NCBI GenBank assembly: GCA_041552055.1
Contig: JBFELO010000007.1
Coordinates: 1-64,000 of the forward strand
Length of the DNA: 64,000 nucleotides
Source: JBFELO01 sp041552055
GTDB taxonomy: Bacteria > Acidobacteriota > Thermoanaerobaculia > Thermoanaerobaculales > Sulfomarinibacteraceae
Reading direction: 5' to 3'
In this document: in pieces, positions 8,737 to 17,122 of the stretch
Layout: the number at the start of each line of letters is the position of its first letter
How positions within the stretch are numbered: position 1 is the first letter of the stretch
Program-made: the position numbers and the translations under genes
Notes under the pieces: generated by a model
Database searches by the model: none
Seen by the model: the letters and a program-made list of their open reading frames with translations, nothing else
What the model was told of the DNA's origin: nothing

Positions 8737-9483
8737 ATGAGCCGTTGCACCGTAGGATGCGTCTTGCTGTCGGCACTGATGGGGGCCGGGGTGATGAGCG
8801 GGTGTAACTCTCAGGGGGGGAGTTCCGCAGGCCAGACGCAGACGGACTGGGCGGCTCGACGCGATCACATGGTGCGGACCCAGATCGAAGCGCGCGGCGT
8901 CAAGGATCCTCAGGTCCTCGCCAGCATGAATAGCGTTCCGCGACACCTGTTCGTCCCTGAGGACTACCGTGAGTCGGCGTACCACGACTCGCCGCTGCCG
9001 ATTGGCGAGGGACAGACCATCTCACAGCCGTACATTGTCGCCTTGATGACCGAACTGCTGGAGGTCGGTGAGGGCTCGCGCGTGCTCGAAATCGGTACCG
9101 GATCGGGGTATCAGGCCGCGGTTCTGGCGGCGATGGGGGTGGAGGTGTACTCCATCGAGATCCGGGAGCGGCTGTGCGAGCGCGCGTCGGGAACTCTCGC
9201 CGAGCTCGGCTACACATCGGCCCATGTCCGTTGCGGGGACGGCTACCGCGGTTGGCCCGACGAGGCACCGTTCGACGGGATCATCGTGACCGCTGCGCCG
9301 ACGTGGATCCCGGACCCACTCGTCGATCAGTTGGTGGACGGCGCCCACATGGTGATTCCGGTGGGCGACTTTTATCAGGAGCTCAAGGTCATCACCCGTG
9401 CCGGCGATTCGCTGGAGGAGCGGTCGGTCATTCCGGTGCGCTTCGTGCCCATGACCGGGGAGATCGAGCGCCAGGGCGACTAG
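8737..9483 (+). CDS. pcm: Lipoprotein protein-L-isoaspartate O-methyltransferase
   Basis: The product has 248 residues. A lipoprotein signal with a lipobox ending MSGC gives a predicted mature Cys near residue 24. The rest is a standard PCMT: MVRTQIEARGVKDPQVL, then PLPIGEGQTISQPYIVA, then the SAM-binding VLEIGTGSGYQAAVLA, and a C-terminal MTGEIERQ. PCMT methylates L-isoaspartyl residues to start repair of aged proteins; here it would act outside the cytoplasm. The ATG at 8737 has GGAG upstream. A longer frame from 8554 has no signal logic. The divergent neighbour is a glycosylasparaginase-type amidase, a functionally suggestive pairing. Confidence 0.9.
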   Translation: MSRCTVGCVLLSALMGAGVMSGCNSQGGSSAGQTQTDWAARRDHMVRTQIEARGVKDPQVLASMNSVPRHLFVPEDYRESAYHDSPLPIGEGQTISQPYIVALMTELLEVGEGSRVLEIGTGSGYQAAVLAAMGVEVYSIEIRERLCERASGTLAELGYTSAHVRCGDGYRGWPDEAPFDGIIVTAAPTWIPDPLVDQLVDGAHMVIPVGDFYQELKVITRAGDSLEERSVIPVRFVPMTGEIERQGD

Positions 9484-9520
9484 GTCGAAGGCTTCCCGTC
9501 GACTCGGCCCACGGGGAGTA

Positions 9521-9616
9521 CCCGTCTCCGTTTCCGTTTCTGTCTCCGTGATCGATTCGTCCTTCAAAACGGCGGGGGGATTCGGAGACGGATACGGATA
9601 CGGAGACGGAGACGGG
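9521..9616. repeat. Hexanucleotide-repeat inverted repeat (GTNTCC type)
   Basis: A left arm of hexamers (GTCTCC, GTTTCC, GTTTCT, GTCTCC; 9521-9548) is mirrored by a right arm (9583-9616) of GGAGAC/GGATAC units. Together they could form a long imperfect hairpin downstream of pcm. Related tracts occur at 35984, 40304, 41684 and 44239. Confidence 0.8.
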
Positions 9617-9735
9617 TTCAGGAGCGCGAGAAGCGTTGCCGGGAGTCTCGCACTCCGGCGTCCGAGTGCGCGTCGTCACTCTCTCGGTGGGGGAAGTGTC
9701 ACGGGTTTCCCGAACTGTTCTATATTGACCGCGGC

Positions 9736-11202
9736 ATGTGTGGCATCGTGGGATCGGTCAGTGGCGGCGGTCGCCCGGTGGTTCGTGACCTCGGCAACGG
9801 GGCGCACTTTCTGCAGCACCGCGGACAGGCGTACGCCGGGATGTTCGTGTGGGATCCCGTCCACCGCACGGCCTCTCTCGAAAAAGGTGAGGGCCTGGCC
9901 GATGACATTTTCAAGCCCCTCGGCCAGATTCGAGGCGACATCGGGATCGCTCACACACGGTACAAGACCCACGGCAGAGGGGGTGTGGTCAACGCGCAAC
10001 CGTTTTACGATCCGTTCACCGGAATCGCCCTGGCACACAACGGCCACATCACCAACGTGCAGCAGATCACCCAGGAGCTCGAGGCGCGGGGACAGGCGCT
10101 GGCGAACCACTGCGACGCAGAGCCGTTGCTGCGCGTCCTGGCCCTGTGGTTCGAGAGATTCCGGTCGGAGGATCCTGCCGGCCGAGAACAAGACCACATG
10201 TTCTGCGCGATCTCCGAGCTGCAGAAAAGGGTCACGGGGGCGTACTCGGCGGTCGCCGTGACCCCCGCCGGGATGTATGCCTTTCGGGATCCCCACGGCT
10301 TCCGTCCGATGGTGCTGGGCCGGCGGGCAGACCCTCCGTCAGTGATGATAGCGTCTGAAACCCTGGCTCTCGAGCAGAATGCCTACCTGGTGGGCGACGA
10401 AATCCCGCATGGAGCGGCGCTGTTCGTGGACCGGGCGCTCGAGGTGGACAGCCGTGTTCTGATGCAGCGCGAGGCCCGCCCCTGCGCCTTCGAGCTGATC
10501 TACTTCGCCGACGTCGAGTCGTCGATGATGGGAGATCGGAACCGGTCTCACCGTTGGCGGGCGGGTCGCGCGTTGGCCCTCCACGTGAAGGAGACCGCAC
10601 CCGAGATCGTGTCGGAGATCGACCTCGTCGTCCCGATCCCGCACTCGCCCATTCCCGGGGCGGAGGCGTTCGCACGGAAGCTCGAGAAGGACGTCTCCTC
10701 GGCGGCCCTCCAGTATGCGACCCCGGTGTCGAAGTACCGCTACGGGGGCAGGATCTTCATGGAGGAAAGCCAGGAGGCACGCAACCGGGCCGCGATACTC
10801 GATTTTCGGGTCGACGACAAGGCCGTGGCCGGCCGAAACATCTTTCTGGTCGACGACAGCATCGTACGGGGCACCAACGCACACCGCATCGTGCGTGCCT
10901 TTCGCTCCGCCGGGGCCGGCAAGGTCTACTTCGGGACCCTGTGGCCGATGGTCATCGACTCCTGCTTCCAGGGCATCAACACCCCCACCCAGAAAGAGCT
11001 GATCGGTGCCCGCTTCAATCGCGACAGCGCCGAGGTCGGGTTGGAGCTCGGAGTCGACGCGCTGTTCTACCTTCCGATCGAGGCATTCCAGGATCTGGTG
11101 CTGAAGGGCGCGCCCGCGTGTATGTCATGCACGACCGGCCGGCGCGCCGTCAAGTTCGAGCACGCCGGGGAAGTCCTTCCCCCACCCGCCGTCGCGGTGT
11201 AG
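9736..11202 (+). CDS. purF: Amidophosphoribosyltransferase (PurF type)
   Basis: The product has 488 residues. Cys2 directly after Met is the glutaminase nucleophile (MCGIVG), and class II amidotransferase motifs follow (GDIGIAHTRYKTHG, ALAHNGHITN). The C-terminal phosphoribosyltransferase half has the PRPP loop IFLVDDSIVRGTN near residue 370. Cys250 (PCAFELIYFA), a Cys in DSCFQGIN and a C-terminal CMSC match the four Fe-S ligands of Bacillus-type PurF. It catalyses the first committed step of purine synthesis. No other purine gene is adjacent. A TATATT box ends 9 nt before the ATG. Confidence 0.9.
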   Translation: MCGIVGSVSGGGRPVVRDLGNGAHFLQHRGQAYAGMFVWDPVHRTASLEKGEGLADDIFKPLGQIRGDIGIAHTRYKTHGRGGVVNAQPFYDPFTGIALAHNGHITNVQQITQELEARGQALANHCDAEPLLRVLALWFERFRSEDPAGREQDHMFCAISELQKRVTGAYSAVAVTPAGMYAFRDPHGFRPMVLGRRADPPSVMIASETLALEQNAYLVGDEIPHGAALFVDRALEVDSRVLMQREARPCAFELIYFADVESSMMGDRNRSHRWRAGRALALHVKETAPEIVSEIDLVVPIPHSPIPGAEAFARKLEKDVSSAALQYATPVSKYRYGGRIFMEESQEARNRAAILDFRVDDKAVAGRNIFLVDDSIVRGTNAHRIVRAFRSAGAGKVYFGTLWPMVIDSCFQGINTPTQKELIGARFNRDSAEVGLELGVDALFYLPIEAFQDLVLKGAPACMSCTTGRRAVKFEHAGEVLPPPAVAV

Positions 11203-11222
11203 ATGCTGGATCCTGGATGCTG
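11202..11222. repeat. Heptanucleotide tandem array (GATGCTG, 3 units)
   Basis: The units GATGCTG, GATCCTG and GATGCTG start at the end of purF and are followed by GGTCCCCC, the same flank as the array at 2435. Confidence 0.85.
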
Positions 11223-11252
11223 GGTCCCCCTCCCGTCCGACTCGGGACTTGC

Positions 11253-11284
11253 GGCCCTGAGGCCCTGAGGCCTTGGGGCCCTGG
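11253..11284. repeat. Octanucleotide tandem array (GGCCCTGA-like, 4 units)
   Basis: The four units are GGCCCTGA twice, GGCCTTGG and GGCCCTGG. It lies in the gene-free stretch 11203-11550 between purF and the CysQ-like gene, which otherwise holds only the inverted-repeat element. Confidence 0.7.
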
Positions 11285-11376
11285 CGCCGTTGGGTTCCGC
11301 CAACCAACAGGAGTGCGCTGGTCATCGTCGTCATCGGTCGTCGACGTCTCGTTCCTCCCGACCGTCTGACACCCGA

Positions 11377-11492
11377 CGCGCCCTCTCCACGGCGCGCTCC
11401 CCGCGGGTGCCCCCTTAGACAATGTTGGGACCGAGCGAGCCGCACCACCCCGGTGGCGGTGCTCCCAACATTGTCAAAGACGGCACGCCCGC
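11377..11492 (-). repeat. Dispersed inverted-repeat element, copy 1
   Basis: The core is a 13-bp perfect inverted repeat, GACAATGTTGGGA (11418-11430) with its complement at 11463-11475. It is flanked by AAAGACGGCACGCCCGC (11476-11492) and a CCCGCGGG-containing segment. The reverse complement matches a second copy at 61455-61572, including a 17-nt identical flank. It carries a short open frame with SCGRAVFDNVG that I regard as noncoding. Confidence 0.85.
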
Positions 11493-11550
11493 ACGAGACG
11501 CTGTCGTCGGCCTGGCAATTGCTTTGACCGCCTGACACTCGAATGGGATT

Positions 11551-12531
11551 TCAGCCGGCGTCCAGGCCGAGCACCTCCCGGCAGGCCCGCAGGACCTGGT
11601 CGTGAATGCGCCCGTTGGTGGCCACGATGCCGTGGTGTCGGCCCAGGTGCCGGCCCTCCGAGAAATCGAGCGGCGCGCCCCCGAGATCCGACACACGCCC
11701 CCCGGCCTCCTCGATGATGATCGAGCCGGCCGCGTGGTCCCACACCTTCTCCCGGTAGTCCCGCTTTCTCGGCAGGCGGAGGTAGATCGAAGCATCGCCG
11801 CGGGCGACGATCGCGTACTTGCACTGGCTGTCGATGCGCACCGACGGACGAGAGATACCGAGTCGTGCCGCGATCGCGGCCTGGTCAGAGTGGGCGGCAT
11901 GGGCCGCCTCCACGGATTCGCAGAACACGGCATCGGCGGGGTCGGCCACGTCGTCGACCGTGACCGGTGACTCGGTGGTGTCGTCGCGCGAGCGGACGGT
12001 GGCGCCGGCCCCGCGCCGTGCCGCGAAGATGCAACCGATCCCACCGCCATCGTTCGGCAGGTTGGGGCATCCGAGGAGCCCAACCTCGACCGCACCGTTG
12101 ACGACCATCGCCAGCGCCACGGCATACTGCTCCCCGCGAAGAAAGCCCTTTGTGCCGTCCACGGGATCGAGCACCCAGCACCGCTCGCGCTCGCTCGATA
12201 CGTGTCGACCGTGGTCCAGCGCCGTCACGACGTCGCCAATCGACAGGTCTGACACGCTGTGCCGGGCCAGCTCGAGAACGCTGTCCGCCAAAGCCGGCTC
12301 GCGGATGATGATCTCCGACTCCTCTTCAGCCACGAGCGCGTCCCCGGGGTATCTGGCGGCCAGTCTGTGGGCGATGACCGCCTGGATGGCCAGATCTGCG
12401 ATCGTGACCGGCGAGCGGTCGTCCTTGGCGACCGATCGGCCGCCGCCCGCGACGTCCGCCTGGACCCGCTGTCCGAGTCGGCATGCGTCGGCGACGAGCT
12501 CTAGCGCGAAATTGTGTTCGGATTGGTACAT
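11551..12531 (-). CDS. CysQ-like 3'(2'),5'-bisphosphate nucleotidase / inositol-monophosphatase-family enzyme
   Basis: The product has 326 residues with the Mg-dependent Li-sensitive phosphatase motifs in order: VAEEES (about residue 95), WVLDPVDGTKGFLRG (metal-binding DPxDGT) and WDHAAGSIIIEEAGG near the C-terminus. The LDPVDGTKGF form is typical of Hal2/CysQ enzymes that hydrolyse PAP or PAPS in sulfur metabolism; an inositol-phosphate substrate cannot be excluded. The ATG at 12531 follows GGAGAGGACG. The longer frame from 12693 is a shadow. It is divergent from the unknown gene at 12660. Confidence 0.85.
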   Translation of the reverse strand: MYQSEHNFALELVADACRLGQRVQADVAGGGRSVAKDDRSPVTIADLAIQAVIAHRLAARYPGDALVAEEESEIIIREPALADSVLELARHSVSDLSIGDVVTALDHGRHVSSERERCWVLDPVDGTKGFLRGEQYAVALAMVVNGAVEVGLLGCPNLPNDGGGIGCIFAARRGAGATVRSRDDTTESPVTVDDVADPADAVFCESVEAAHAAHSDQAAIAARLGISRPSVRIDSQCKYAIVARGDASIYLRLPRKRDYREKVWDHAAGSIIIEEAGGRVSDLGGAPLDFSEGRHLGRHHGIVATNGRIHDQVLRACREVLGLDAG

Positions 12532-12659
12532 ATCGTCCTCTCCGGAGCGGAGAGTGTAACCCAAGCCGTCGACTGGAGGCACAGCGCGCCCACGATAGAT
12601 TGCCGGTGAGGACGGTTGCGGACTTTGATGTTCCCTTCGAACAGGCTGTGATCGCGTGT

Positions 12660-13337
12660 ATGGTTTCAGTGATGAGCTCCGACGCCTCGACACCTCCCTT
12701 TGACTGGCGGGTCTTCTCCGACGCGACTCTGGCCGGGCTCTCCGCGTTGATCCCGATTCCCATCGTAGATCTGGTGTTCGAGGGGATCTTCCGACGTCGT
12801 ATGCCGGGGGCGATCGCGGAGACCCGCGGGCGGCGGCTGGAGCGCTGGGATCGGATCCGGCTGGGGCGCGGGCACGGTCGACTGGTGTCGGTGGCGGGTT
12901 GCCTCGCGATCCCCGTGGGTGTCGTTCGATACATCATCAAGAAGCTGTGGCGGAAGATCATCTACGTGTTCGCCGTGGCCGATGCTGCCAACCAGACCAG
13001 CGAGTACTGGCACCGGGCCTACCTGCTCGACCACGTGATCTCGGCCGGCCACCTGGAACCCGGGGCCGACTCGGATCGCGCAATTGCAGTGTTCATGCAG
13101 GTCCTGCGCGACGTGGACACAGGTGCCCTGGCAATCCTCGCGAAAGAGGTCATTGCCGGAACCACGCGCCTGCTGCGCCTCCTCGTGAGAGCCCGCCGAC
13201 ACGGCTCCGTGGAGCAGACCGACTCGATCAGAGACATCTTCCGAGACCACTGGGCCTCCGCCGAGCTGACGCTGCGAGGGACTGCGGCGCGCTACAACGA
13301 ACTCTACATGACCTGGCCGGGCCGGGACTCGGATTGA
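12660..13337 (+). CDS. Uncharacterised protein, amphipathic helices
   Basis: I do not recognise this 225-residue protein. It has a hydrophobic segment near LIPIPIVDLVFEGIF, a basic RRRMPGAIAETRGRRL stretch, a second hydrophobic segment (VAGCLAIPVGVVRYII) followed by KKLWRK, and a helical C-terminal half. There are no catalytic motifs. The start is uncertain between ATG 12660, ATG 12672 and GTG 12606; none has a clear ribosome site. It is convergent with the sulfatase-like gene and divergent from the phosphatase. Confidence 0.6.
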   Translation: MVSVMSSDASTPPFDWRVFSDATLAGLSALIPIPIVDLVFEGIFRRRMPGAIAETRGRRLERWDRIRLGRGHGRLVSVAGCLAIPVGVVRYIIKKLWRKIIYVFAVADAANQTSEYWHRAYLLDHVISAGHLEPGADSDRAIAVFMQVLRDVDTGALAILAKEVIAGTTRLLRLLVRARRHGSVEQTDSIRDIFRDHWASAELTLRGTAARYNELYMTWPGRDSD

Positions 13338-13363
13338 GGCTGCGGGCTCGTCCGGGAGAGCGT

Positions 13364-14746
13364 CTACTGGAGGTATCCGAGGGCACGCAGACGCTCCTCG
13401 GTTTTCTGACCCGCATCCAGCGCCTTGGCGCCTCCGACCCCGCCCTCGGTAAGCTCCAGCCAACGGATTAACCGTGGTTCGAGGTCGAGCGCCGCCGGAT
13501 GCTCCGGGCCATAGAGATCGCGATGCTCGAGCGGGTCCGCGTGGAGGTCGAACAACTGTGGTTCGACGATCTTGGCGTCCAGCAGGAGCTTGTGCTTTCC
13601 GTCGTCTATGCTGCGCCACTTCCCCTGGTTGCTGAATGCGACCCGTGGACCCTGGTCGCCGCTGGAGATCAGATCCCTGAGTGACGCCCCGTTCGAGCGC
13701 AGATTCGGCTCGACGATTTCGAGGTAGTCCAGGATCGTCGGCACGACGTCGAGGTTCTGCACCGCTGACGCGATCCGGCGACCGCCTTCGACCCCCGGGA
13801 TCCTGACGATCAGCGGTACCCGGGTCGACGTGTCGTATAGCACCCTGCAGTGCTTGACGTGCTCGCCGTGTTCCATGAACTCCTCGCCGTGATCGGACGC
13901 GAGGACGATCGTGGTGGCTGCGGTGAGACCGAGATCGTCGAGGGCTTGCAGGAATCCATTGAACTGGCCGTCGAAGTAGCGGATTTCGTCGTCGTAGAGG
14001 TCGAGAAGGTGCCGGATGTCGCGCTTCGAGTACGCCACGTCGGGACCGTCGCCGTACACCATGTCCGCGATCGGATTGGGATTGCCGTCGCGTACGAAAT
14101 CCGGCCCGTCGTGGGTCTCGGCGAACACCGCCGGCACGTTTCGTGGTGTCCGGTAGGGGTCGTGTGGGTCCATGTAATGCAGGTACAGGAAGAACGGTCG
14201 ACGGGCCTTGCGCAGCCATTGGAGCGCGCGGTTGTTGACACACTCGGCCTCGCGGAACAGGCAGGACTCGTCGAATACGGCGAATCCTCGACCGTAACCG
14301 CCGTCCGGGTTCTCTTTGGACGGGTGTGCTCGAACGATCGGGCTGGCAGAGAACGCCGCCGTTGAGTACCCGTGGTCACGCAGGATCTCGGCCAGCGAGA
14401 CGGTTTCTTCTGGTATGCCCAAGAATCCGTCGGGTTGGAAGAGGAAAACTGCAGGGTGGCGAGAGGTGAGCAGCGAGTTCACCGAAGGAAAGGTGCACGA
14501 CGCCTGACTTCGCGCACGCTCGAAGAGCACCGACTGGGAGGCGAACCGGTCGATGTTGGGTGTGGTGTCGCGACGGTATCCATAGCAGCCCATGTGGTCG
14601 GCCCTGAGGGTGTCCACCAGTGCGATGATCACGTTGGGCGACGGGTCGACCTCGATCGGATGGCTTCGCGCGCATCCCATCCCCCATGCCGTAGCGGCGA
14701 GCGGAACAAGCACCCAGAGAGCGAGGCTGTTGGTCTGACGTGTCAT
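13364..14746 (-). CDS. Sulfatase-fold lipoprotein 1 (Thr at nucleophile position)
   Basis: The product has 460 residues: a lipobox (WGMGC) near residue 24, then an alkaline-phosphatase/sulfatase fold. Metal ligands are LVDTLRADHMG at the N-terminus and SDHGEEFMEHGEHVKH near the middle. The nucleophile segment is SCTFPSVNSLLTS: the residue two before the Pro, normally the formylglycine Cys or Ser, is Thr. Such Thr forms occur in phosphotransferase-like members, so true sulfatase activity is doubtful. It ends in LRALGYLQ, shared with the copy at 20175. There is no ribosome site. It is divergent from sulfatase-like 2. Confidence 0.85.
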   Translation of the reverse strand: MTRQTNSLALWVLVPLAATAWGMGCARSHPIEVDPSPNVIIALVDTLRADHMGCYGYRRDTTPNIDRFASQSVLFERARSQASCTFPSVNSLLTSRHPAVFLFQPDGFLGIPEETVSLAEILRDHGYSTAAFSASPIVRAHPSKENPDGGYGRGFAVFDESCLFREAECVNNRALQWLRKARRPFFLYLHYMDPHDPYRTPRNVPAVFAETHDGPDFVRDGNPNPIADMVYGDGPDVAYSKRDIRHLLDLYDDEIRYFDGQFNGFLQALDDLGLTAATTIVLASDHGEEFMEHGEHVKHCRVLYDTSTRVPLIVRIPGVEGGRRIASAVQNLDVVPTILDYLEIVEPNLRSNGASLRDLISSGDQGPRVAFSNQGKWRSIDDGKHKLLLDAKIVEPQLFDLHADPLEHRDLYGPEHPAALDLEPRLIRWLELTEGGVGGAKALDAGQKTEERLRALGYLQ

Positions 14747-14810
14747 CGTTCAACGGCGCCCGACAGGTGAGCGCGCACCCCGGATGATACCTCGGAGCGA
14801 CGATTGCACG

Positions 14811-14839
14811 TTGATGTCGGCCGGCGCCGTGGTTATGAT
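14811..14839 (+). promoter_or_regulatory. Promoter of sulfatase-like gene 2, probably leaderless
   Basis: A -35 TTGATG (14811-14816), an exact 17-nt spacer and a -10 TATGAT (14834-14839) are followed 8 nt later by the ATG at 14848. The gene has no Shine-Dalgarno, so transcription would start at or next to the start codon. Confidence 0.6.
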
Positions 14840-14847
14840 CCCGGGCG

Positions 14848-17091
14848 ATGAAGGGATCGAGGGATGACCGCGTGGGAGTCGAGCGGCTCGGGCTCGCCGG
14901 CTGGACCGTCGTCGCACTGATCGCGGTGCTCATGTCGTGGGCGTGTCAGGACACGTCACGATCCACCCGGATTCGGGGGACCCACGATGACCTTCGCTTT
15001 CTCGAGGGCCTGATGGTGACCGACGACCACGTGACGGTCGCGCCCGACCACTATTGGGGCAGGCACCGCGATGCACGCCACTGGTCGTTCCGAAACTCGG
15101 CCAGCCTGGCCGTGATGGTGCACCGTACACCCCCTGAAGACATCTCGTTCTGGTTCGTGCCCGATCAGGACACGGCCAGGTTTCACTTTCTGGCACTCTG
15201 GGATGACCAACCGCTGCACGATCGACCCGCGCGGCCGGCCGCCGCCGGCACCTCGCTGAAGATTCCGAAGCGGGAGCTGAAGCCGGGATTGCACCTGCTG
15301 ACCTTGAAACGGGCGAAACACCTCGACGCGGCCCCGGACCGCGCATTGCACGACAACGGATTTCGCGAGGTCGGCTGGTCGCAGGGTGATGAGCGCGAGT
15401 TGCTGCGCCTGGCGGACCGTGATCGCCTGCGATTCGTGGCGGACTTTGTCGGACGGGGATTGGCGGGCTCCTCCAAGCTGCAGACGTCGGGGTGTCTGTT
15501 CGCCGGCAGCCGGTCGCTGGCGGCCGATCTCGTGACCGATGCGTCCGCGACCATGATGTTCATGACCGAGAACGCGTCGTCGGCTCCGGCGACCTTCACC
15601 GCGTCGGTAGGCGACGAGGCCCGGTCCGTCGTGGTCGCCGAGGGGTCGCGCGGAGAACTCGAGATTCCCGTGCCCACTGGCGGTGGCCGTGTTTTGCTGG
15701 CGGTCGACGGTTCCGACGATGGCCTCTTTCTCTGGGGCGCGCCGTTTCTCCGCCGGTCCGAGCCACGGTCGATGGGACCCGTGGTGCTCATCACCCTCGA
15801 CACGACACGGCGCGACGTGCTGTCGCCGTACGGTGGTGATCCGGGGGCGAGCCCGTACCTCGCCGCATTCGCGCGTGGGGCGACCGTCTTCGACGCGGCC
15901 TTTGCCACGTCGCCGTGGACTCTGCCGTCTCACGCATCGATCTTCACCGGCCTCTACCCGTCGCATCACGGCGCGGGCGTGTCGGAGGATCACCTTCCGG
16001 CCCGTTTCGAAACTGTGGCGGAGGTCCTGCGGCGTCGCGGCTACTTGACCGCGGGGTTCGCCGGTGGCGAGATGTGCTCGACCAGATGGGGCGTCGGCCA
16101 AGGTTTCAGCCTGTACCGCAACCCGGATGGGTTCGAGACGCGGGGGGATCGCCTCACGGATCGAGCCCTCGAGTTTCTGGAGCGTCATCACGCCGACCCG
16201 TTCTTTCTGTTCGTCAACTACTTCGATCCCCACGCGCTGTACGAGGCACCGACGCCGTACCAGGATCGGTTCGGCGTGGAACCGCTTCGAGCGTCACTCG
16301 ATGGTGAGCCTGTGTGGGGCGAACTCGCGGGAGGCAGCATCGCTGCGTGGCGGGCGGTCGTATCGGGCGAGGCGGCAAACCTGAGCCAGGGCGTCGACTT
16401 CTTGACCGCCGCCTACAGGGCCGAGGTGGCATTCATGGATGCGGAGTTCGGGCGACTGGTCGATGGGCTCCGGCGGCACGGCGTGTACGATTCCTCCCTG
16501 ATCGTCGTGGTGTCCGACCACGGAGAGCTGCTCGGGGAGGGGGGCTTTTTCGGCCACTGCTGCCGGCTCGATCCGGAGCTCGTCGAGGTGCCCCTCCTCG
16601 TCAAGTGGCCCGGGCAACGTCGATCGCGGAGGGTCGCGGAGCTGGTGTCCCAGGTCGATCTGTTCGGCACCTTGTTGGGCAGCGCAGAGGCGCCGCGCGT
16701 CGACGGCCTCCCCTTGATCGATGGGGCGAGCGATGCCCATCGCGTCCGTCGGACGGTCTTCCTGGAGGAGCACGAGAGCCGCATCCATCCGCTGCACGAG
16801 AACATGTTGATCTCTCGCCATCTCTTCGGACTGCAGCAGCTGACGACCAGGGAGGTCGTGTGGGACGGCGGTAACGACTGTTCGGAGCGACTTGATGAGC
16901 AGTGGCGGGCCGCACCGTGCTCCGTCTCATGGCAGGAACGGATGGCCCAGCTCCGCGAGATCGCGGCGCTGCCACTCGGCGAGATCACCAGCGGTGAGGC
17001 TGGCGTCCTGAGCCCCGAGGAACGGGCAGGACTGGAAGCGTTGGGATACGTGCGCCCCGAGGACGAAGGCAGCACCGCCACAGACCAATGA
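14848..17091 (+). CDS. Sulfatase-fold lipoprotein 2 with large N-terminal domain
   Basis: The product has 747 residues: a lipobox ending SWAC near residue 33, then about 260 residues of uncharacterised beta-rich sequence, then the sulfatase-like domain from about residue 310 (VLITLDTTRRDVLSPYG). The active-site loop is SPWTLPSHASIFTGLYP, again Thr instead of Cys/Ser. SDHGELLGEGGFFGHC supplies the second metal cluster. The C-terminus has LEALGYVRPED. It is probably an exported phospho- or sulfo-ester hydrolase or transferase. It is convergent with the SGNH gene. Confidence 0.85.
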   Translation: MKGSRDDRVGVERLGLAGWTVVALIAVLMSWACQDTSRSTRIRGTHDDLRFLEGLMVTDDHVTVAPDHYWGRHRDARHWSFRNSASLAVMVHRTPPEDISFWFVPDQDTARFHFLALWDDQPLHDRPARPAAAGTSLKIPKRELKPGLHLLTLKRAKHLDAAPDRALHDNGFREVGWSQGDERELLRLADRDRLRFVADFVGRGLAGSSKLQTSGCLFAGSRSLAADLVTDASATMMFMTENASSAPATFTASVGDEARSVVVAEGSRGELEIPVPTGGGRVLLAVDGSDDGLFLWGAPFLRRSEPRSMGPVVLITLDTTRRDVLSPYGGDPGASPYLAAFARGATVFDAAFATSPWTLPSHASIFTGLYPSHHGAGVSEDHLPARFETVAEVLRRRGYLTAGFAGGEMCSTRWGVGQGFSLYRNPDGFETRGDRLTDRALEFLERHHADPFFLFVNYFDPHALYEAPTPYQDRFGVEPLRASLDGEPVWGELAGGSIAAWRAVVSGEAANLSQGVDFLTAAYRAEVAFMDAEFGRLVDGLRRHGVYDSSLIVVVSDHGELLGEGGFFGHCCRLDPELVEVPLLVKWPGQRRSRRVAELVSQVDLFGTLLGSAEAPRVDGLPLIDGASDAHRVRRTVFLEEHESRIHPLHENMLISRHLFGLQQLTTREVVWDGGNDCSERLDEQWRAAPCSVSWQERMAQLREIAALPLGEITSGEAGVLSPEERAGLEALGYVRPEDEGSTATDQ

Positions 17092-17122
17092 GCAACGGTC
17101 GGCGATCCGATTCCTGCACCAC

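Noticed and set aside
9521..9616. CRISPR-like array
   Set aside because: Units are contiguous 6-mers without spacers, and no cas genes are in the window.
11125..11538. Protein-coding potential of the inverted-repeat element (SCGRAVFDNVG frame, also at 61385-61756)
   Set aside because: Similarity of the two frames follows from the shared DNA repeat; lengths and flanks differ and no ribosome site is present.
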